Positions 51,247 through 60,990 of a stretch of DNA of 64,000 nt are shown one piece after another; position 1 is the stretch's first letter, and the number at the start of each line of letters is the position of its first letter. The notes under the pieces were generated by a model. It was not told the DNA's origin. It saw only the letters and a program-made list of their open reading frames with translations, and did no database searches. A program made the translations under genes and the position numbers. Location of the stretch: positions 62,001 to 126,000 of the forward strand of contig NZ_JACRYT010000006.1 in the NCBI RefSeq assembly GCF_014333425.1. Reading direction: 5' to 3'. Source of the stretch: Zhenpiania hominis (GTDB taxonomy: Bacteria > Bacillota > Clostridia > Peptostreptococcales > Anaerovoracaceae).

Positions 51247-52413
51247 ATGAGCAGAGTAAAAGACATGACATCGGGAAAGCCCGCTAAACTGTTGCTGTTA
51301 TTCTCGTTTCCATTGATTTTGGGAAATCTGGGACAACAGCTCTATATGATTGTGGACGCGATCATCGTCGGCCAGGGCGTTGGCGTGGAAGGATTGGCCG
51401 CGGTAGGAGCGACCGACTGGACCTACTGGCTGGCCCTTTGGGTGATTCAGGGGACAACGCAGGGGTTTGGAATTCTGATTGCTCAGTATTTTGGAGAAGG
51501 CAGCCGGGAAAAGATGCGAAAAGCGATTGCGATGTCGATTGGTCTGTGCGCCGGAACCGGAGTCCTTCTGACCGGAATCTGCCTGCTGATTGCAAGACCT
51601 ATGCTCCGCCTTCTTCAGACACCGGAAAATATATTCAACGGAGCGGCAGCCGCAACTGTAATCGCGCAGTTCATCGCGTTCCTGTACTGCTTTACGGTGC
51701 TTCGCAGGATGGAACTGGTAAAGCTGCAGAGAAAAGACTGGCATGTGGATCGGATGATGATAAAGCGTTTGTTTTCTCTGGCGCTGCCTCTTGTGCTCCA
51801 AAGCATTCTGATCGCGGCAGGCGGTATGGTACTCCAGTCTGCGATTAATCGACAGGGGTTCCTTTTTCTGGCAGGCTTTACAGCTACCAATAAAGTATAT
51901 GGGTTGCTGGAAAGCTCCGCTATTTCACTGGGCTATGCCATGACCACCTATGTGGCGCAGAATTATGGAGCAGGACTTCAGCAGAGAATCCGCCAGGGAG
52001 TGAAAAGCGGCGTTGGCATTGCTGTTTTATTTTCCGTCGGTGTCACCATATTGATGATTTTAGGCGGGAAACCAATTTTGTCCCTTTTTATCGACACCTC
52101 CAGTTCTAACGCGCCAAAGGTCCTTGAAATCGCATATCAGTATCTGTTCATTATGAGCTGTCTGCTTTGCGCCCTTTATCTGCTGTATGTATTCCGCAGT
52201 ACTCTGCAGGGTATGGGCAATACGATTATTCCCATGCTGTCCGGTCTTATGGAATTTTTGGCACGGGTCTGCGCGGCGTTGATAGGGGCACGGATCTGGG
52301 GTGAAACGGTCCTGTTCTTCGCGGAACCGGGAGCCTGGATCGCGGCCGCTGTTCTCCTGGTCTTTGGATGTATATGGAAATTTAGGAAAGAATCGCGAAC
52401 TTTTTCAGATTAA
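51247..52413 (+). CDS. MATE-family efflux transporter with an internal deletion
   Basis: This 388-residue protein is a MATE transporter (MTSGKPAKLLLLFSFPLILGN start, LYMIVDAIIVGQGVGVEGLAAVG in the first helices, TNKVYGLLESSAISLGYAMTTYVAQNYGAG in the second half). Family members are about 440-460 residues. At about 51640-51655 the sequence goes from LLQTPENIFNG directly to AAAATVIAQFIAFLYCF, skipping the roughly 60 residues that normally hold two membrane helices. The frame is kept, but loss of a helix pair probably destroys transport. GGGGAGGACGG precedes the ATG. Confidence 0.85.
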   Translation: MSRVKDMTSGKPAKLLLLFSFPLILGNLGQQLYMIVDAIIVGQGVGVEGLAAVGATDWTYWLALWVIQGTTQGFGILIAQYFGEGSREKMRKAIAMSIGLCAGTGVLLTGICLLIARPMLRLLQTPENIFNGAAAATVIAQFIAFLYCFTVLRRMELVKLQRKDWHVDRMMIKRLFSLALPLVLQSILIAAGGMVLQSAINRQGFLFLAGFTATNKVYGLLESSAISLGYAMTTYVAQNYGAGLQQRIRQGVKSGVGIAVLFSVGVTILMILGGKPILSLFIDTSSSNAPKVLEIAYQYLFIMSCLLCALYLLYVFRSTLQGMGNTIIPMLSGLMEFLARVCAALIGARIWGETVLFFAEPGAWIAAAVLLVFGCIWKFRKESRTFSD

Positions 52414-52477
52414 GTGGTACAATAGATCCGGATCAAAATGAATTTTGGCAAAAATAGACGAAAGGTGACAGTATTTT

Positions 52478-53353
52478 ATGCAGCATAAGCTATCCGGCGG
52501 ACATCTTGCCGCGCTCCTGACCATCCTCATATGGGGCAACACTTTTATTTCGACCAAATTACTGCTAGAGGACTTTCAGCCTGTGGAAATCCTGTTTTTT
52601 CGATTTCTGGTGGGATTCGCGGCTTTGTGGGCGGTTTATCCCCGCATGCTGAAACTCAGGGAACTCCGGCAGGAATTTGTATTCATGGCAGCGGGATTTC
52701 TGGGTGTCTGTCTGTATTATCTTCTGGAAAACATTGCCCTTACTTATACGCTGGCGTCCAACGTGAGCGTGATTCTGTCCGTAGCACCCCTTTTTACCGC
52801 TATCCTGGCGCGGCTGCTTTTAAAAGGGGAGGAGAAGAAGCTGTCCGCGAAATTTTTCCTGGGATTTCTTCTTGCCCTTATGGGGATCTGCATGATCAGT
52901 TTTAATGGGAGCGAACTGGCGCTGAATCCCGCGGGAGATATTCTCGCGGTTCTGGCGGCCGCTGTATGGGCCGGCTACTCCCTTCTGACAAAGAAAATCG
53001 GAAGCTTCGGCTATCCGGTAATCGCGGCTACAAGAAGAACCTTTTTTTACGGCCTGCTCTTTATGATACCGGCGCTGTTTGTTTTCGGCTTTCAGCCGGA
53101 TATTTCCGATCTGGCGAAACCGGCGAATTTGTTTAACTTTCTTTATCTGGGGCTGGGAGCGTCGGCTCTGTGTTTTGTCACCTGGAATTTTGCGGTAAAG
53201 CAGATCGGCGCGATCCGGACCAGCATTTATATTTACATGGTTCCGGTTATTACCGTTGTAAGTTCCGCTCTTATTTTAAAGGAGCCGGTGACCGCGCTGG
53301 CTGCGGCGGGGACGGTTCTGACCCTGGGCGGATCGGTTTTATCGGAGCGGTAG
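52478..53353 (+). CDS. EamA-family (DMT) transporter
   Basis: This 291-residue protein has ten hydrophobic segments arranged as two EamA repeats: LLTILIWGNTFISTKLLLED and FFRFLVGFAALWAVYP open the first, ILAVLAAAVWAGYSLLTKKI opens the second, and YIYMVPVITVVSSALILKEP is the usual C-terminal signature. Such proteins export amino acids, nucleosides or other metabolites. The substrate is unknown. It stands alone, 64 nt after the MATE gene. Confidence 0.9.
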   Translation: MQHKLSGGHLAALLTILIWGNTFISTKLLLEDFQPVEILFFRFLVGFAALWAVYPRMLKLRELRQEFVFMAAGFLGVCLYYLLENIALTYTLASNVSVILSVAPLFTAILARLLLKGEEKKLSAKFFLGFLLALMGICMISFNGSELALNPAGDILAVLAAAVWAGYSLLTKKIGSFGYPVIAATRRTFFYGLLFMIPALFVFGFQPDISDLAKPANLFNFLYLGLGASALCFVTWNFAVKQIGAIRTSIYIYMVPVITVVSSALILKEPVTALAAAGTVLTLGGSVLSER

Positions 53354-53507
53354 CCTGTATCGTCGGTTCTTTGATTTTCAACTATTTTAGACGTTTAACT
53401 CAAATTTAACAGTCTGTTTTAACATCCTTTTAATGACACTCCTGTTCCCTTCTGATAAGATGCTTCTGGAAATTGAAGTTCAGAACGTAAGGACAGGAGT
53501 GATTCAT

Positions 53508-54851
53508 ATGATTACGTATGCGCAGGAATCCTTTTACTGTGAAATGAACAAACAGGCATGCAGCTATACGATGTATTTTCCCATGCTGTTCGATCATACT
53601 TTTCAGCTGGAACGTTTCAAAAAAGCAGCAGACTATCTTTTTCAAAATGTTCCGCATCTGGCAAGAAAAAGTGTCTCCGGATTTTGGCGGGCACGCTGGG
53701 TGGAACTGGAAGGCTTCGACAGTGAGCAGCTTTTTTCGTGCTATCGATTTAGCGATGGAATGTTAGAAAGCGAAGAAGAATTTTACAGGGAAGCGCTTAA
53801 AGCTTTCCAGAACCTTGAAGATACCCGGATTGATATGGAAACGGAAGCGCAGCTGAAATTTAAAGTGTTCGCAGATGAGAAACAGAGATGGACACTGGTG
53901 GTTCTGTGCATTCATCACTCGATTGCGGATGGAAGAGGGAGTATGCAGATTATTGATGTACTCAGCAGAGCCTATGAATCGGCGGGCGGACAGGAAAAGC
54001 TGCCGAAGCTTGAGAATTACAGAAAAGTTCCGGTTCACGCGTTAAAAGATGGATTTTTTACCATTCTGAAAAGGACGTTTCGCCAGGAGAAAGAGATGCA
54101 GAAACACTGCAAGGAGCTGTTTCCAACGGATCTCAGGGAAGAGCCGAGAAGGGAAAACTTTGAAGTCGTGCGCCTTACAAAGGGGGAACTGGAGGAACTG
54201 AAAGAACAGTATCGCCCCTGGAACTATTCTACAAATGATATTTTAGTCTACAAACTGCTGAAAGTCAGTTCAAGGCTTGGAAGCGGGGAGCCGGATGAAC
54301 ACGCTGTTCTGAATATCGGTATCGCGATTGATCACAGAAAAGATATCAGGCGGCAGATTCTTTCCATCACCAATTACGCGAGCATGTGTCCTTTCTATAT
54401 GAATGAGTCTGATATTCAGGATTTGTATAAAGTCAAAAAACAGCTGCAGCATTTTAAGCAGAATGCGGCAGGCGTGAGCTTTTCAAAAGAATTTCTTCTT
54501 CTGGGAATGGTTCCTTTCGCGGTTCAGAAAAAAATTTTTAAGGGGGATGTCTCTAACACCATTCGGGCTATGTCCTGCAGGGGAATACAGACAACGAATA
54601 TCGGAGAAATCACCCGCCATATTGGAGACTTTGGCAGCTCGCTAAGGCATGTGGAATTTATAGGACCGGCAGGGAAGTTCGGAATGCCGATTATTTCCAT
54701 TTCATCCTATCAAGGCGAGCTGGCGATTTATTTCCGAAGAACCAATGATACCACAGGAATCTGCCGCAAGGTGCGCGAAATGTTTGAGGAAGAATTAGAA
54801 ACAGGAAAGGGGACGAGAGACTATGTACAGGAACTTGGTTCTGCTATTTGA
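53508..54851 (+). CDS. Condensation/acyltransferase-fold protein with an HHxxxDG motif
   Basis: This 447-residue protein has the motif VVLCIHHSIADGRGSMQIID near residue 145, the HHxxxDG active site of chloramphenicol-acetyltransferase-fold enzymes (NRPS condensation domains, alcohol acetyltransferases, PapA and wax-ester synthases). The C-terminal half has YSTNDILVYKLL and TTNIGEI, matching the DFGWG/second-lobe region loosely. The start at 53508 has AGGAGT 7 nt upstream. It opens the putative biosynthetic operon and overlaps the next gene by 29 nt. It probably makes an ester or amide from a carrier- or CoA-bound acyl group; substrate unknown. Confidence 0.75.
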   Translation: MITYAQESFYCEMNKQACSYTMYFPMLFDHTFQLERFKKAADYLFQNVPHLARKSVSGFWRARWVELEGFDSEQLFSCYRFSDGMLESEEEFYREALKAFQNLEDTRIDMETEAQLKFKVFADEKQRWTLVVLCIHHSIADGRGSMQIIDVLSRAYESAGGQEKLPKLENYRKVPVHALKDGFFTILKRTFRQEKEMQKHCKELFPTDLREEPRRENFEVVRLTKGELEELKEQYRPWNYSTNDILVYKLLKVSSRLGSGEPDEHAVLNIGIAIDHRKDIRRQILSITNYASMCPFYMNESDIQDLYKVKKQLQHFKQNAAGVSFSKEFLLLGMVPFAVQKKIFKGDVSNTIRAMSCRGIQTTNIGEITRHIGDFGSSLRHVEFIGPAGKFGMPIISISSYQGELAIYFRRTNDTTGICRKVREMFEEELETGKGTRDYVQELGSAI

Positions 54852-55722
54852 CGGGATCGGAGAAGTGATAGGGGAAAAGACCCTGGGAAAAGATCCGGTA
54901 ATTACAGAGCGATATCTGCGTATGCGAAAACACTTTCAGGAAGTTATAGAAAAAGAGCTGAATGAATTCCCGCGGCGGAGTGAAGAGGAAGAAAATCATG
55001 TGAAAGAATGGATTGATAAGTATCTTTACGATTGCTGCATGTATGAGCGATGGAAGCCATATATGGAGGTGGAGGCTGCCGTTCCTTACAGCATCGGACT
55101 GATTACCGCGCTCGCGTGTCTTCAGGGAATCCGGATTGAAGATGGAATCCGCCTGATTGTCAGTTCTTATTTTTATTCCAAGGGGAAAGGTGAAAAAGAA
55201 ATGATGCTGATGATGGTAGCGGGATTTGAAAAGAGGGAGATTGCCGCGATGATTGAACAGGCGAGGGAGACCGGAAATGTGTTTCAGGCTGCGGAACTGG
55301 GAGATATCTATATGCTGCTGTCCGGATTAAAAGACAGTATGGAAAAACTTTATCCGGTGTTTATCGAAAACGGGGCGATGAAAACGGCGAAACTTCCCGC
55401 TCCGGTAGCTTATCATACGCCGCTGGCAAAAAAGCATATTCAGGAATTTGAATCCTGTGTACGGGATATTGAGGTGAAGGATATCCGCATTCCAATTTGT
55501 TCTATGTATTCCAATCAGATGCTCTGCCGGAAGGAGCAGCTTCAGCGGGAACTGGTGATTAATTTGTACCGGAAAATGAATGCGGCAGGCTGTATTGAGG
55601 CGATTATGCAAAAAAGGGAACGGATTTTCTTCGAAATCGGCGCGGGAAAATCGCTGTATAAAATTTACAGGAGTATCAACGGGGAAATCAACATACTGAA
55701 AAATCTGAGAGAAGGGAATTAG
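54823..55722 (+). CDS. Malonyl-CoA:ACP transacylase-like acyltransferase
   Basis: This 299-residue protein resembles FabD-type acyltransferases: the opening YRNLVLLFDGIGEVIGEK corresponds to the usual LFPGQGSQ region, and AAVPYSIGLITALACLQGI aligns with GHSLGEYTAL, giving a Ser nucleophile in PYSIG. The catalytic His is probably in APVAYHTPLAKKH. The Gly-His before the Ser is replaced by Pro-Tyr, so activity or specificity may differ. Its start lies inside the 3' end of the preceding gene. It would load acyl units onto the ACP encoded at 60991. Confidence 0.75.
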   Translation: MYRNLVLLFDGIGEVIGEKTLGKDPVITERYLRMRKHFQEVIEKELNEFPRRSEEEENHVKEWIDKYLYDCCMYERWKPYMEVEAAVPYSIGLITALACLQGIRIEDGIRLIVSSYFYSKGKGEKEMMLMMVAGFEKREIAAMIEQARETGNVFQAAELGDIYMLLSGLKDSMEKLYPVFIENGAMKTAKLPAPVAYHTPLAKKHIQEFESCVRDIEVKDIRIPICSMYSNQMLCRKEQLQRELVINLYRKMNAAGCIEAIMQKRERIFFEIGAGKSLYKIYRSINGEINILKNLREGN

Positions 55723-55726
55723 GGGG

Positions 55727-58189
55727 ATGCGCATTTTAACCAAGTATCTGCTATCAACATTTCTGGAGAATTTCGGCAAACAATTTCTGATGTTTTTATC
55801 GATTGTCATCAGCACAGCACTTTTGATCAGCAGCCTGGCGGTGGTGGATCTTCTGACCGGCATTTATATGGAAAAATCGGTAAAACAGTATGGAGACTAT
55901 AATATACAGATCAGTCAGGAACAAGGGAAAGTCTGGAATCTGGAAGATGTGGAAGAACTGAAAAACATCAGGCGCCTGTCCATGCTGACCGCCTTCGGAA
56001 GAGTATCTGATTATGAAAACCGGGACGTTCAGATTATCGGCGCGGAAGAAGATGAGCTTCAGGAATTTTCCCCTATGAAAGCCATCGAACAAAGCGGGGC
56101 GGCATTTCAGGGGAAAACCGCGATTATTTCGGAAAAGACAAAGGAAAATCTGGACGTGGAACTGGGTGACAGCCTGAACCTTTCGTTTGAAGGAAAGGAA
56201 GAAACCTACCGGATTATTGGTGTTTATGAGACCGAGTCCCTTTTTCAGGGGGATATGGAAGAACGGTTTTCCGTTGTCATACCTCAGGAGAATCTGGCAG
56301 CCTATGAAAAAGGAAAAACAAACTGTACGAGTGTGTATGCCTGTGTGGAAGAGGAACAATCGGACGCGTGGGCGGAATCCTTTAACAAAGCCCATAAAGA
56401 ACAGTCTGTTATCTGCGCCAAAACCTATGATCAGGATGTAATTAAGAGTCAGTTTGAATGGATTCAACTGCCGATGCTTTTCATGCTTCTGATTACCCTG
56501 ATTATGTCAGCCTTTATTATCTCCTGCACCTTCAGGCTGATTATCGGACAGCGTCTTCCAGTGCTGGGAACGTTCTTCAGTCAGGGGGCGTCTTCCGGGC
56601 AGATTTACGGCCTGTTCCTTATGGAAGGTCTTCTGTACGGAGTTGCGGGCGGACTGGCGGGATGCCTGGCCGGAAATTATCTGACCCGTTTTATTGCCAA
56701 CTATTCGGTACATAGCCTGCGGTTTTCCGCATATGAAGACTGCCAGGTTCCGGGAAGTTATTTTCTGGCAGGATTTCTGTTTTCCATCCTGTTCTCCGCG
56801 GCGATGGTCATCATTCCCGTCCATTCTATAAAGAAAATTCCGTTAAAAGAGATTATCCTGAATATGATGGAACAGAAAAAGCAGCGGCGGCGCGGACCAT
56901 TGATCTGCGGTCTGTGTTTCCTGGCGGCAGCGGCAGTGATGGCGCTGATTGCGGAGCCGACAAATTATGTGCTGTCCATGCCATGCATCTCCTTTTTCCT
57001 GATTGGAGCGGTCGTTCTGATCGGATATGCGGCTTATGCTGTCTGCAGACCGGCAGCGGCCTTTTTCCGGGGAAAATCCGCGGTCGGAATGCTGGCGTTT
57101 AATAATGTGGGAACCTCAGGAATTTTAAAAAATAACATCACCTTAATTACCGTCTGTATCACAGCAGTTCTGATTATCTCCGCTCTCAGCGCTTCCATTA
57201 CAGAAGCCATCAACGGCAGCTACGCAAAGATGAATTTCGATATCTGCGTTACCGTTTCACAGGCTGAAAGTGAAGAAGCGGGAAGCGCGGTTTATGAAAA
57301 TTTTGATCCCGATTCTGTCATTGAAATCGGAACGATTTCCACCCGGTTTGATGGCGATCCGCTGAAGCCGATGTACCTTTTCTATGTGGATCCGGAAGAA
57401 TACCGGGACTTTGAAAACTATATGTCCTACGAAGATAAAGAAGCGCAGCTGAGGAAGCTGGATGGACAGAAAAACGGGATCATCGTTTCCCAGAGGATTG
57501 CCAGAACCTACGGGATCGAAGCCGGCGATACCATCTCCGTTGAATCCGATGGTGAGGAATATCAGCTGAATGTACTGTCGATTCTCGATGCGCGAATGTA
57601 CTCAAGCGGCAACTATAATCTCATCACCAGGGAGACAGCCGCGGAGCTTTTCGGTTTTGAGTACCCTTCACAATATTATATCCGCACAGAGATTCCAAAA
57701 GAAGACGTGAAACAGGAACTGAGCGGGTATGGCGCGGAAATCACGGACAAACAGGATCAGGTGGACGCGGCGGAAGAAGAAATGCGGCAGTTTACGGATA
57801 TTTTGTCAGTCTTTTCCTACGTGATAATGATAATGGGCGCTTTGGCTGTAATCAGTAATGTGACAATCAGTTTTCTGCAGAGAAAAAAGGATATGGCGGT
57901 TATGACGTCCATCGGAATCAGCCCGCCGCAGAAAACGGGGATGCTTCTGCTGGAATCACTGACGGTCGCGGTGGCGGGGATTGTGTTTGGAGTGATATCC
58001 GGAGGGATTTCTTTATATCTTCTGGGAGATGTATTCACGCTTCTGATGCTGGATCTGAACCTCGGATATGACGGCGCGGTGCTGGGAGTCATCAGTCTGG
58101 CAACTGTACTGATTGTTATGCTGACCGCAGTTCCGGTTGTTATAAAATGCGAAAAACTGGACATTGTGAAGGAGTTGAAATATGAATAA
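55727..58189 (+). CDS. FtsX-family ABC transporter permease
   Basis: This 820-residue MacB/FtsX-type permease has an N-terminal helix (FLMFLSIVISTALLISSLAV), an extracellular domain, three helices (WIQLPMLFMLLITLIMSAFI, LYGVAGGLAGCLAGNYL, YFLAGFLFSILFSAAMVII), a helix pair in the middle (residues 385-440), a second extracellular domain and three final helices (VIMIMGALAVISNVTISFLQ, VAVAGIVFGVISGGISLYLL, VLGVISLATVLIVMLTAVPV). It overlaps the ATPase gene by 8 nt. Such pairs export peptides, lipids or antibiotics; in this operon it is the likely exporter of, or resistance to, the product. Confidence 0.9.
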   Translation: MRILTKYLLSTFLENFGKQFLMFLSIVISTALLISSLAVVDLLTGIYMEKSVKQYGDYNIQISQEQGKVWNLEDVEELKNIRRLSMLTAFGRVSDYENRDVQIIGAEEDELQEFSPMKAIEQSGAAFQGKTAIISEKTKENLDVELGDSLNLSFEGKEETYRIIGVYETESLFQGDMEERFSVVIPQENLAAYEKGKTNCTSVYACVEEEQSDAWAESFNKAHKEQSVICAKTYDQDVIKSQFEWIQLPMLFMLLITLIMSAFIISCTFRLIIGQRLPVLGTFFSQGASSGQIYGLFLMEGLLYGVAGGLAGCLAGNYLTRFIANYSVHSLRFSAYEDCQVPGSYFLAGFLFSILFSAAMVIIPVHSIKKIPLKEIILNMMEQKKQRRRGPLICGLCFLAAAAVMALIAEPTNYVLSMPCISFFLIGAVVLIGYAAYAVCRPAAAFFRGKSAVGMLAFNNVGTSGILKNNITLITVCITAVLIISALSASITEAINGSYAKMNFDICVTVSQAESEEAGSAVYENFDPDSVIEIGTISTRFDGDPLKPMYLFYVDPEEYRDFENYMSYEDKEAQLRKLDGQKNGIIVSQRIARTYGIEAGDTISVESDGEEYQLNVLSILDARMYSSGNYNLITRETAAELFGFEYPSQYYIRTEIPKEDVKQELSGYGAEITDKQDQVDAAEEEMRQFTDILSVFSYVIMIMGALAVISNVTISFLQRKKDMAVMTSIGISPPQKTGMLLLESLTVAVAGIVFGVISGGISLYLLGDVFTLLMLDLNLGYDGAVLGVISLATVLIVMLTAVPVVIKCEKLDIVKELKYE

Positions 58190-58877
58190 AGTGATTGACG
58201 CAAAAGGAATCTGCAAGGAGTTTATAATTGGGAAATCGAGAGAGCAGGTGCTGAAGCAGATCAGCTTTCAGGTGAGGCAGGGAGAATTCCTTTCTGTTAT
58301 GGGGCCTTCCGGCTGTGGAAAATCAACGCTCCTGTATATTCTGGGCGGGCTGGATCTTCCGACAGGCGGCGAAGTATACAGCTTCGGGCGTTCTTATAAG
58401 GACATGAGCGAAAAAGAAAAAAGCAAAATGAGGAGAACGAAGATCGGGTTTGTATTCCAGTTTTATAATCTGGTTCCCAATCTGAATGTAGAAGATAATA
58501 TTCTGCTGCCGATCCTGCTGGATGGAAAAAAAATAAAAGACTATGAGAATCCTCTTTCGGAAATTCTGGAAATTACAGGACTTACGGAACGAAGGAAATT
58601 CAAACCCAGGGAACTTTCCGGAGGGCAGCAGCAGAGAGTCGCGATTGCCAGAGCGCTGCTCTTCGGCCCGGAACTGATTCTGGCTGATGAGCCCATCGGA
58701 AATCTGGACTCCAAATCAGGAATCGAGATTATGGAACTGTTTAAAAAGATCAACCGTGAAATGGGAAAAACCATCATTCAGGTAACGCACTCCGAAGAGG
58801 CGGCTCTTTACGGAACCAGGCTGATACGGATGAAAGACGGCGTTATTAAGGAAGATAAGAGGATCGAGCAGAAATAA
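58182..58877 (+). CDS. ABC transporter ATP-binding protein (MacB/LolD type)
   Basis: This 231-residue ATPase has Walker A MGPSGCGKSTLLYILGGLD near residue 42, Q-loop IGFVFQFYNLVP, signature RELSGGQQQRVAIARALL near 146, Walker B ELILADEPIGNLD near 165 and the H-loop VTHSEEAALYG. It pairs with the permease at 55727 by an 8-nt overlap. Its stop overlaps the ATG of the aldehyde ferredoxin oxidoreductase gene by one base, tying transporter and oxidoreductase to one transcript. Confidence 0.94.
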   Translation: MNKVIDAKGICKEFIIGKSREQVLKQISFQVRQGEFLSVMGPSGCGKSTLLYILGGLDLPTGGEVYSFGRSYKDMSEKEKSKMRRTKIGFVFQFYNLVPNLNVEDNILLPILLDGKKIKDYENPLSEILEITGLTERRKFKPRELSGGQQQRVAIARALLFGPELILADEPIGNLDSKSGIEIMELFKKINREMGKTIIQVTHSEEAALYGTRLIRMKDGVIKEDKRIEQK

Positions 58878-60934
58878 TGGAAGAACAAATTGTGTATGTG
58901 AACCTGAAACAGGGTGATATTGCAAGAAGGGTGATTACACCGCAGATGCGAAAGCGGTTTATCGGGGCAATCGGGATTAATGTGATGATTCTGATGGAAG
59001 AACAAGCGCACAGGTATGATGCGCTGTCCGAAAAAAATGTCCTGATTTTCGGAATCGGACCTATCACGGGGACCGGACTGATGGCAGGCAACCGATGTGT
59101 GATTACAGCCAGGAGCCCGATTACAGATATTTATGGAGACTCTAATATTGGGGGAGACTTTCCTGTAAAAATGCGCTCACTGGGAATCCATCATCTGGTC
59201 TTCCGTGGAAAAGCAGAGACTCCTCAGTACCTCTTGTGCAGCGCGGACGGACAAATCCGGCTCTGCGCCGCGGAGGATCTCTGGGGAAAATCTACAGATG
59301 AGGTCACGGATATTCTGATAAAGCGCCACGGAAATGACTGTGATGTGGCCTGTATTGGAAAAGCCGGCGAAGAGCTGGTGCGGTATTCCAGTATCATTAT
59401 GTCCAAAAACCATGCGGCAGGCAGAATGGGTACCGGCTGCGTGATGGGAAGTAAAAATCTGAAAGCAATTGTTGTGCAGGGACGAAAAAGCACGGTGGAG
59501 TACCGTGATCCGCAGGCATTACAGAAGATTAAGGAAAAATGGATCGATGGAGCGAAAAAATCCGCCATTTCCCATATGGGCGCAAGATACGGAACTTTAT
59601 TCCTCCTGGAAGCCAATAATCGGAGCGGCGGGCTGCCGGTCAGAAATTTTCAGGCAGGAAAAGATCCGAAGGCAGAAGCGCTGTATCCGGTGGTATTTAA
59701 CCGTGACTATAAAATCAAAAAAGAAGCCTGCTATGCATGCCCCATCGGATGCTCAAAAAAGTATCAGGTAAAAGATGGAAAATATAAGGGGCTTACCGGT
59801 TCGAGGATTGAGTTCGGGGCGGCGTCCATAGGTCCTATGACAGGCGTCTTTGACTGGCCGGGGGTGCTGCATATGAAGCTGCTGTGCGACCGTTATGGAA
59901 TTGATACCATTGAAGCGGGGGCGGTGATCGCGCTGGCGATGGAAGGCTGCGAACGGGGAATTCTGAAAAAGGAGCAGCTTTTTGGAAGGAATGTGAAGTT
60001 CGGCAGTGTAGAGGACGCGGAATACCTGATGGAAAGGATCGTCAGAAGAGAAGGAATTGGAGATCTGCTCGCGGAAGGTGTATACAGGGCGGGGAAAGCA
60101 CTGGGACTTGAAGATTATGTATTCTGCATCAATAAATCTTACACCGGACTGCAGTCAAACGCAAGACTGGTCCGTTCACTGGGATATATCACATCTACAA
60201 GAGGCGGCGATCATCTGAAAAGCTTTGCCTTTTCCATGCAGAATGGAGGCTACTATATCGCGCGCCATCTCTTTCATATAAAAAACGCCAGAAAGGAACT
60301 GGCAAATCCGGTTAATATCGGAAGAATTCTATGGTGGCATGAAAACTACAAAATTGTTGTGGACTGTATCGGAGTCTGCCTGTTCGCGATTCAGGGGCTG
60401 CCGTCTCTGGGGATCGGGATGTTTGATGATTTCGCGGATATTATGAACGCGATATATGGACTGGATATGAGTCCGGAAGATGTGTTCCACGCCGCGGAAC
60501 GGATTTATCAGCTGGAGAATGTGTTCAACGTAGCCTGCGGGCTGAAGCTGGAACACTATATCTGGCCCAGACGAAAACAGGAAGAGCCTGTCAGACAGGA
60601 ATTCTTAGAGAGGACTGTACTGACCGAAAAAGATCGGGATCAGCCGGGGATGCTGCCGGAATATTTCCGGTACCGGGGGTTGACAGAGAAGGGAAGACCT
60701 GTAAAGAAAAGGCTGGAAGAACTGGATATTCTGGATTTGTGCGAGGGGTATCCCTGTGAAGAGGCAGAAGCCGAATCTATGGCGGAACTGCTGCGGAATG
60801 TGGCCCTTGTAATTCACTATACATGGAAAGACAGACTTCATGTAAATCTGTCCTGCTTTCTCATGGATCGGATGCTGGAATTAAAAGACAGGACGCAGCT
60901 CCGAAAATTGGAAAAGCGACAATACTCGTCATAA
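58877..60934 (+). CDS. Aldehyde ferredoxin oxidoreductase (tungsten/molybdenum bis-pterin enzyme)
   Basis: This 685-residue protein is of the AOR family, which interconverts carboxylic acids and aldehydes using ferredoxin and a tungsto-bispterin cofactor. The N-terminal AOR domain has FGIGPITGTGLMAGNRCVI and NHAAGRMGTGCVMGSKNLKA. The 4Fe-4S ligands are CYACPIGC (C285, C288, C292) with the distal Cys in DCIGVC (about 497-501). Length exceeds the typical 600-620 residues, with a C-terminal extension after about residue 570. Being placed between an exporter and an ACP gene suggests it reduces a biosynthetic acid to an aldehyde rather than serving catabolism. Confidence 0.92.
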   Translation: MEEQIVYVNLKQGDIARRVITPQMRKRFIGAIGINVMILMEEQAHRYDALSEKNVLIFGIGPITGTGLMAGNRCVITARSPITDIYGDSNIGGDFPVKMRSLGIHHLVFRGKAETPQYLLCSADGQIRLCAAEDLWGKSTDEVTDILIKRHGNDCDVACIGKAGEELVRYSSIIMSKNHAAGRMGTGCVMGSKNLKAIVVQGRKSTVEYRDPQALQKIKEKWIDGAKKSAISHMGARYGTLFLLEANNRSGGLPVRNFQAGKDPKAEALYPVVFNRDYKIKKEACYACPIGCSKKYQVKDGKYKGLTGSRIEFGAASIGPMTGVFDWPGVLHMKLLCDRYGIDTIEAGAVIALAMEGCERGILKKEQLFGRNVKFGSVEDAEYLMERIVRREGIGDLLAEGVYRAGKALGLEDYVFCINKSYTGLQSNARLVRSLGYITSTRGGDHLKSFAFSMQNGGYYIARHLFHIKNARKELANPVNIGRILWWHENYKIVVDCIGVCLFAIQGLPSLGIGMFDDFADIMNAIYGLDMSPEDVFHAAERIYQLENVFNVACGLKLEHYIWPRRKQEEPVRQEFLERTVLTEKDRDQPGMLPEYFRYRGLTEKGRPVKKRLEELDILDLCEGYPCEEAEAESMAELLRNVALVIHYTWKDRLHVNLSCFLMDRMLELKDRTQLRKLEKRQYSS

Positions 60935-60990
60935 TATAATGGGTTCATTATATTATATATAAATTTTATCAACCTGAAATGGAGGAAAAA

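Noticed and set aside
53350..53409. Frameshifted extension of the EamA transporter (frame continuing to 53409)
   Set aside because: The main frame already reaches normal family length and ends in a usual C-terminal sequence.
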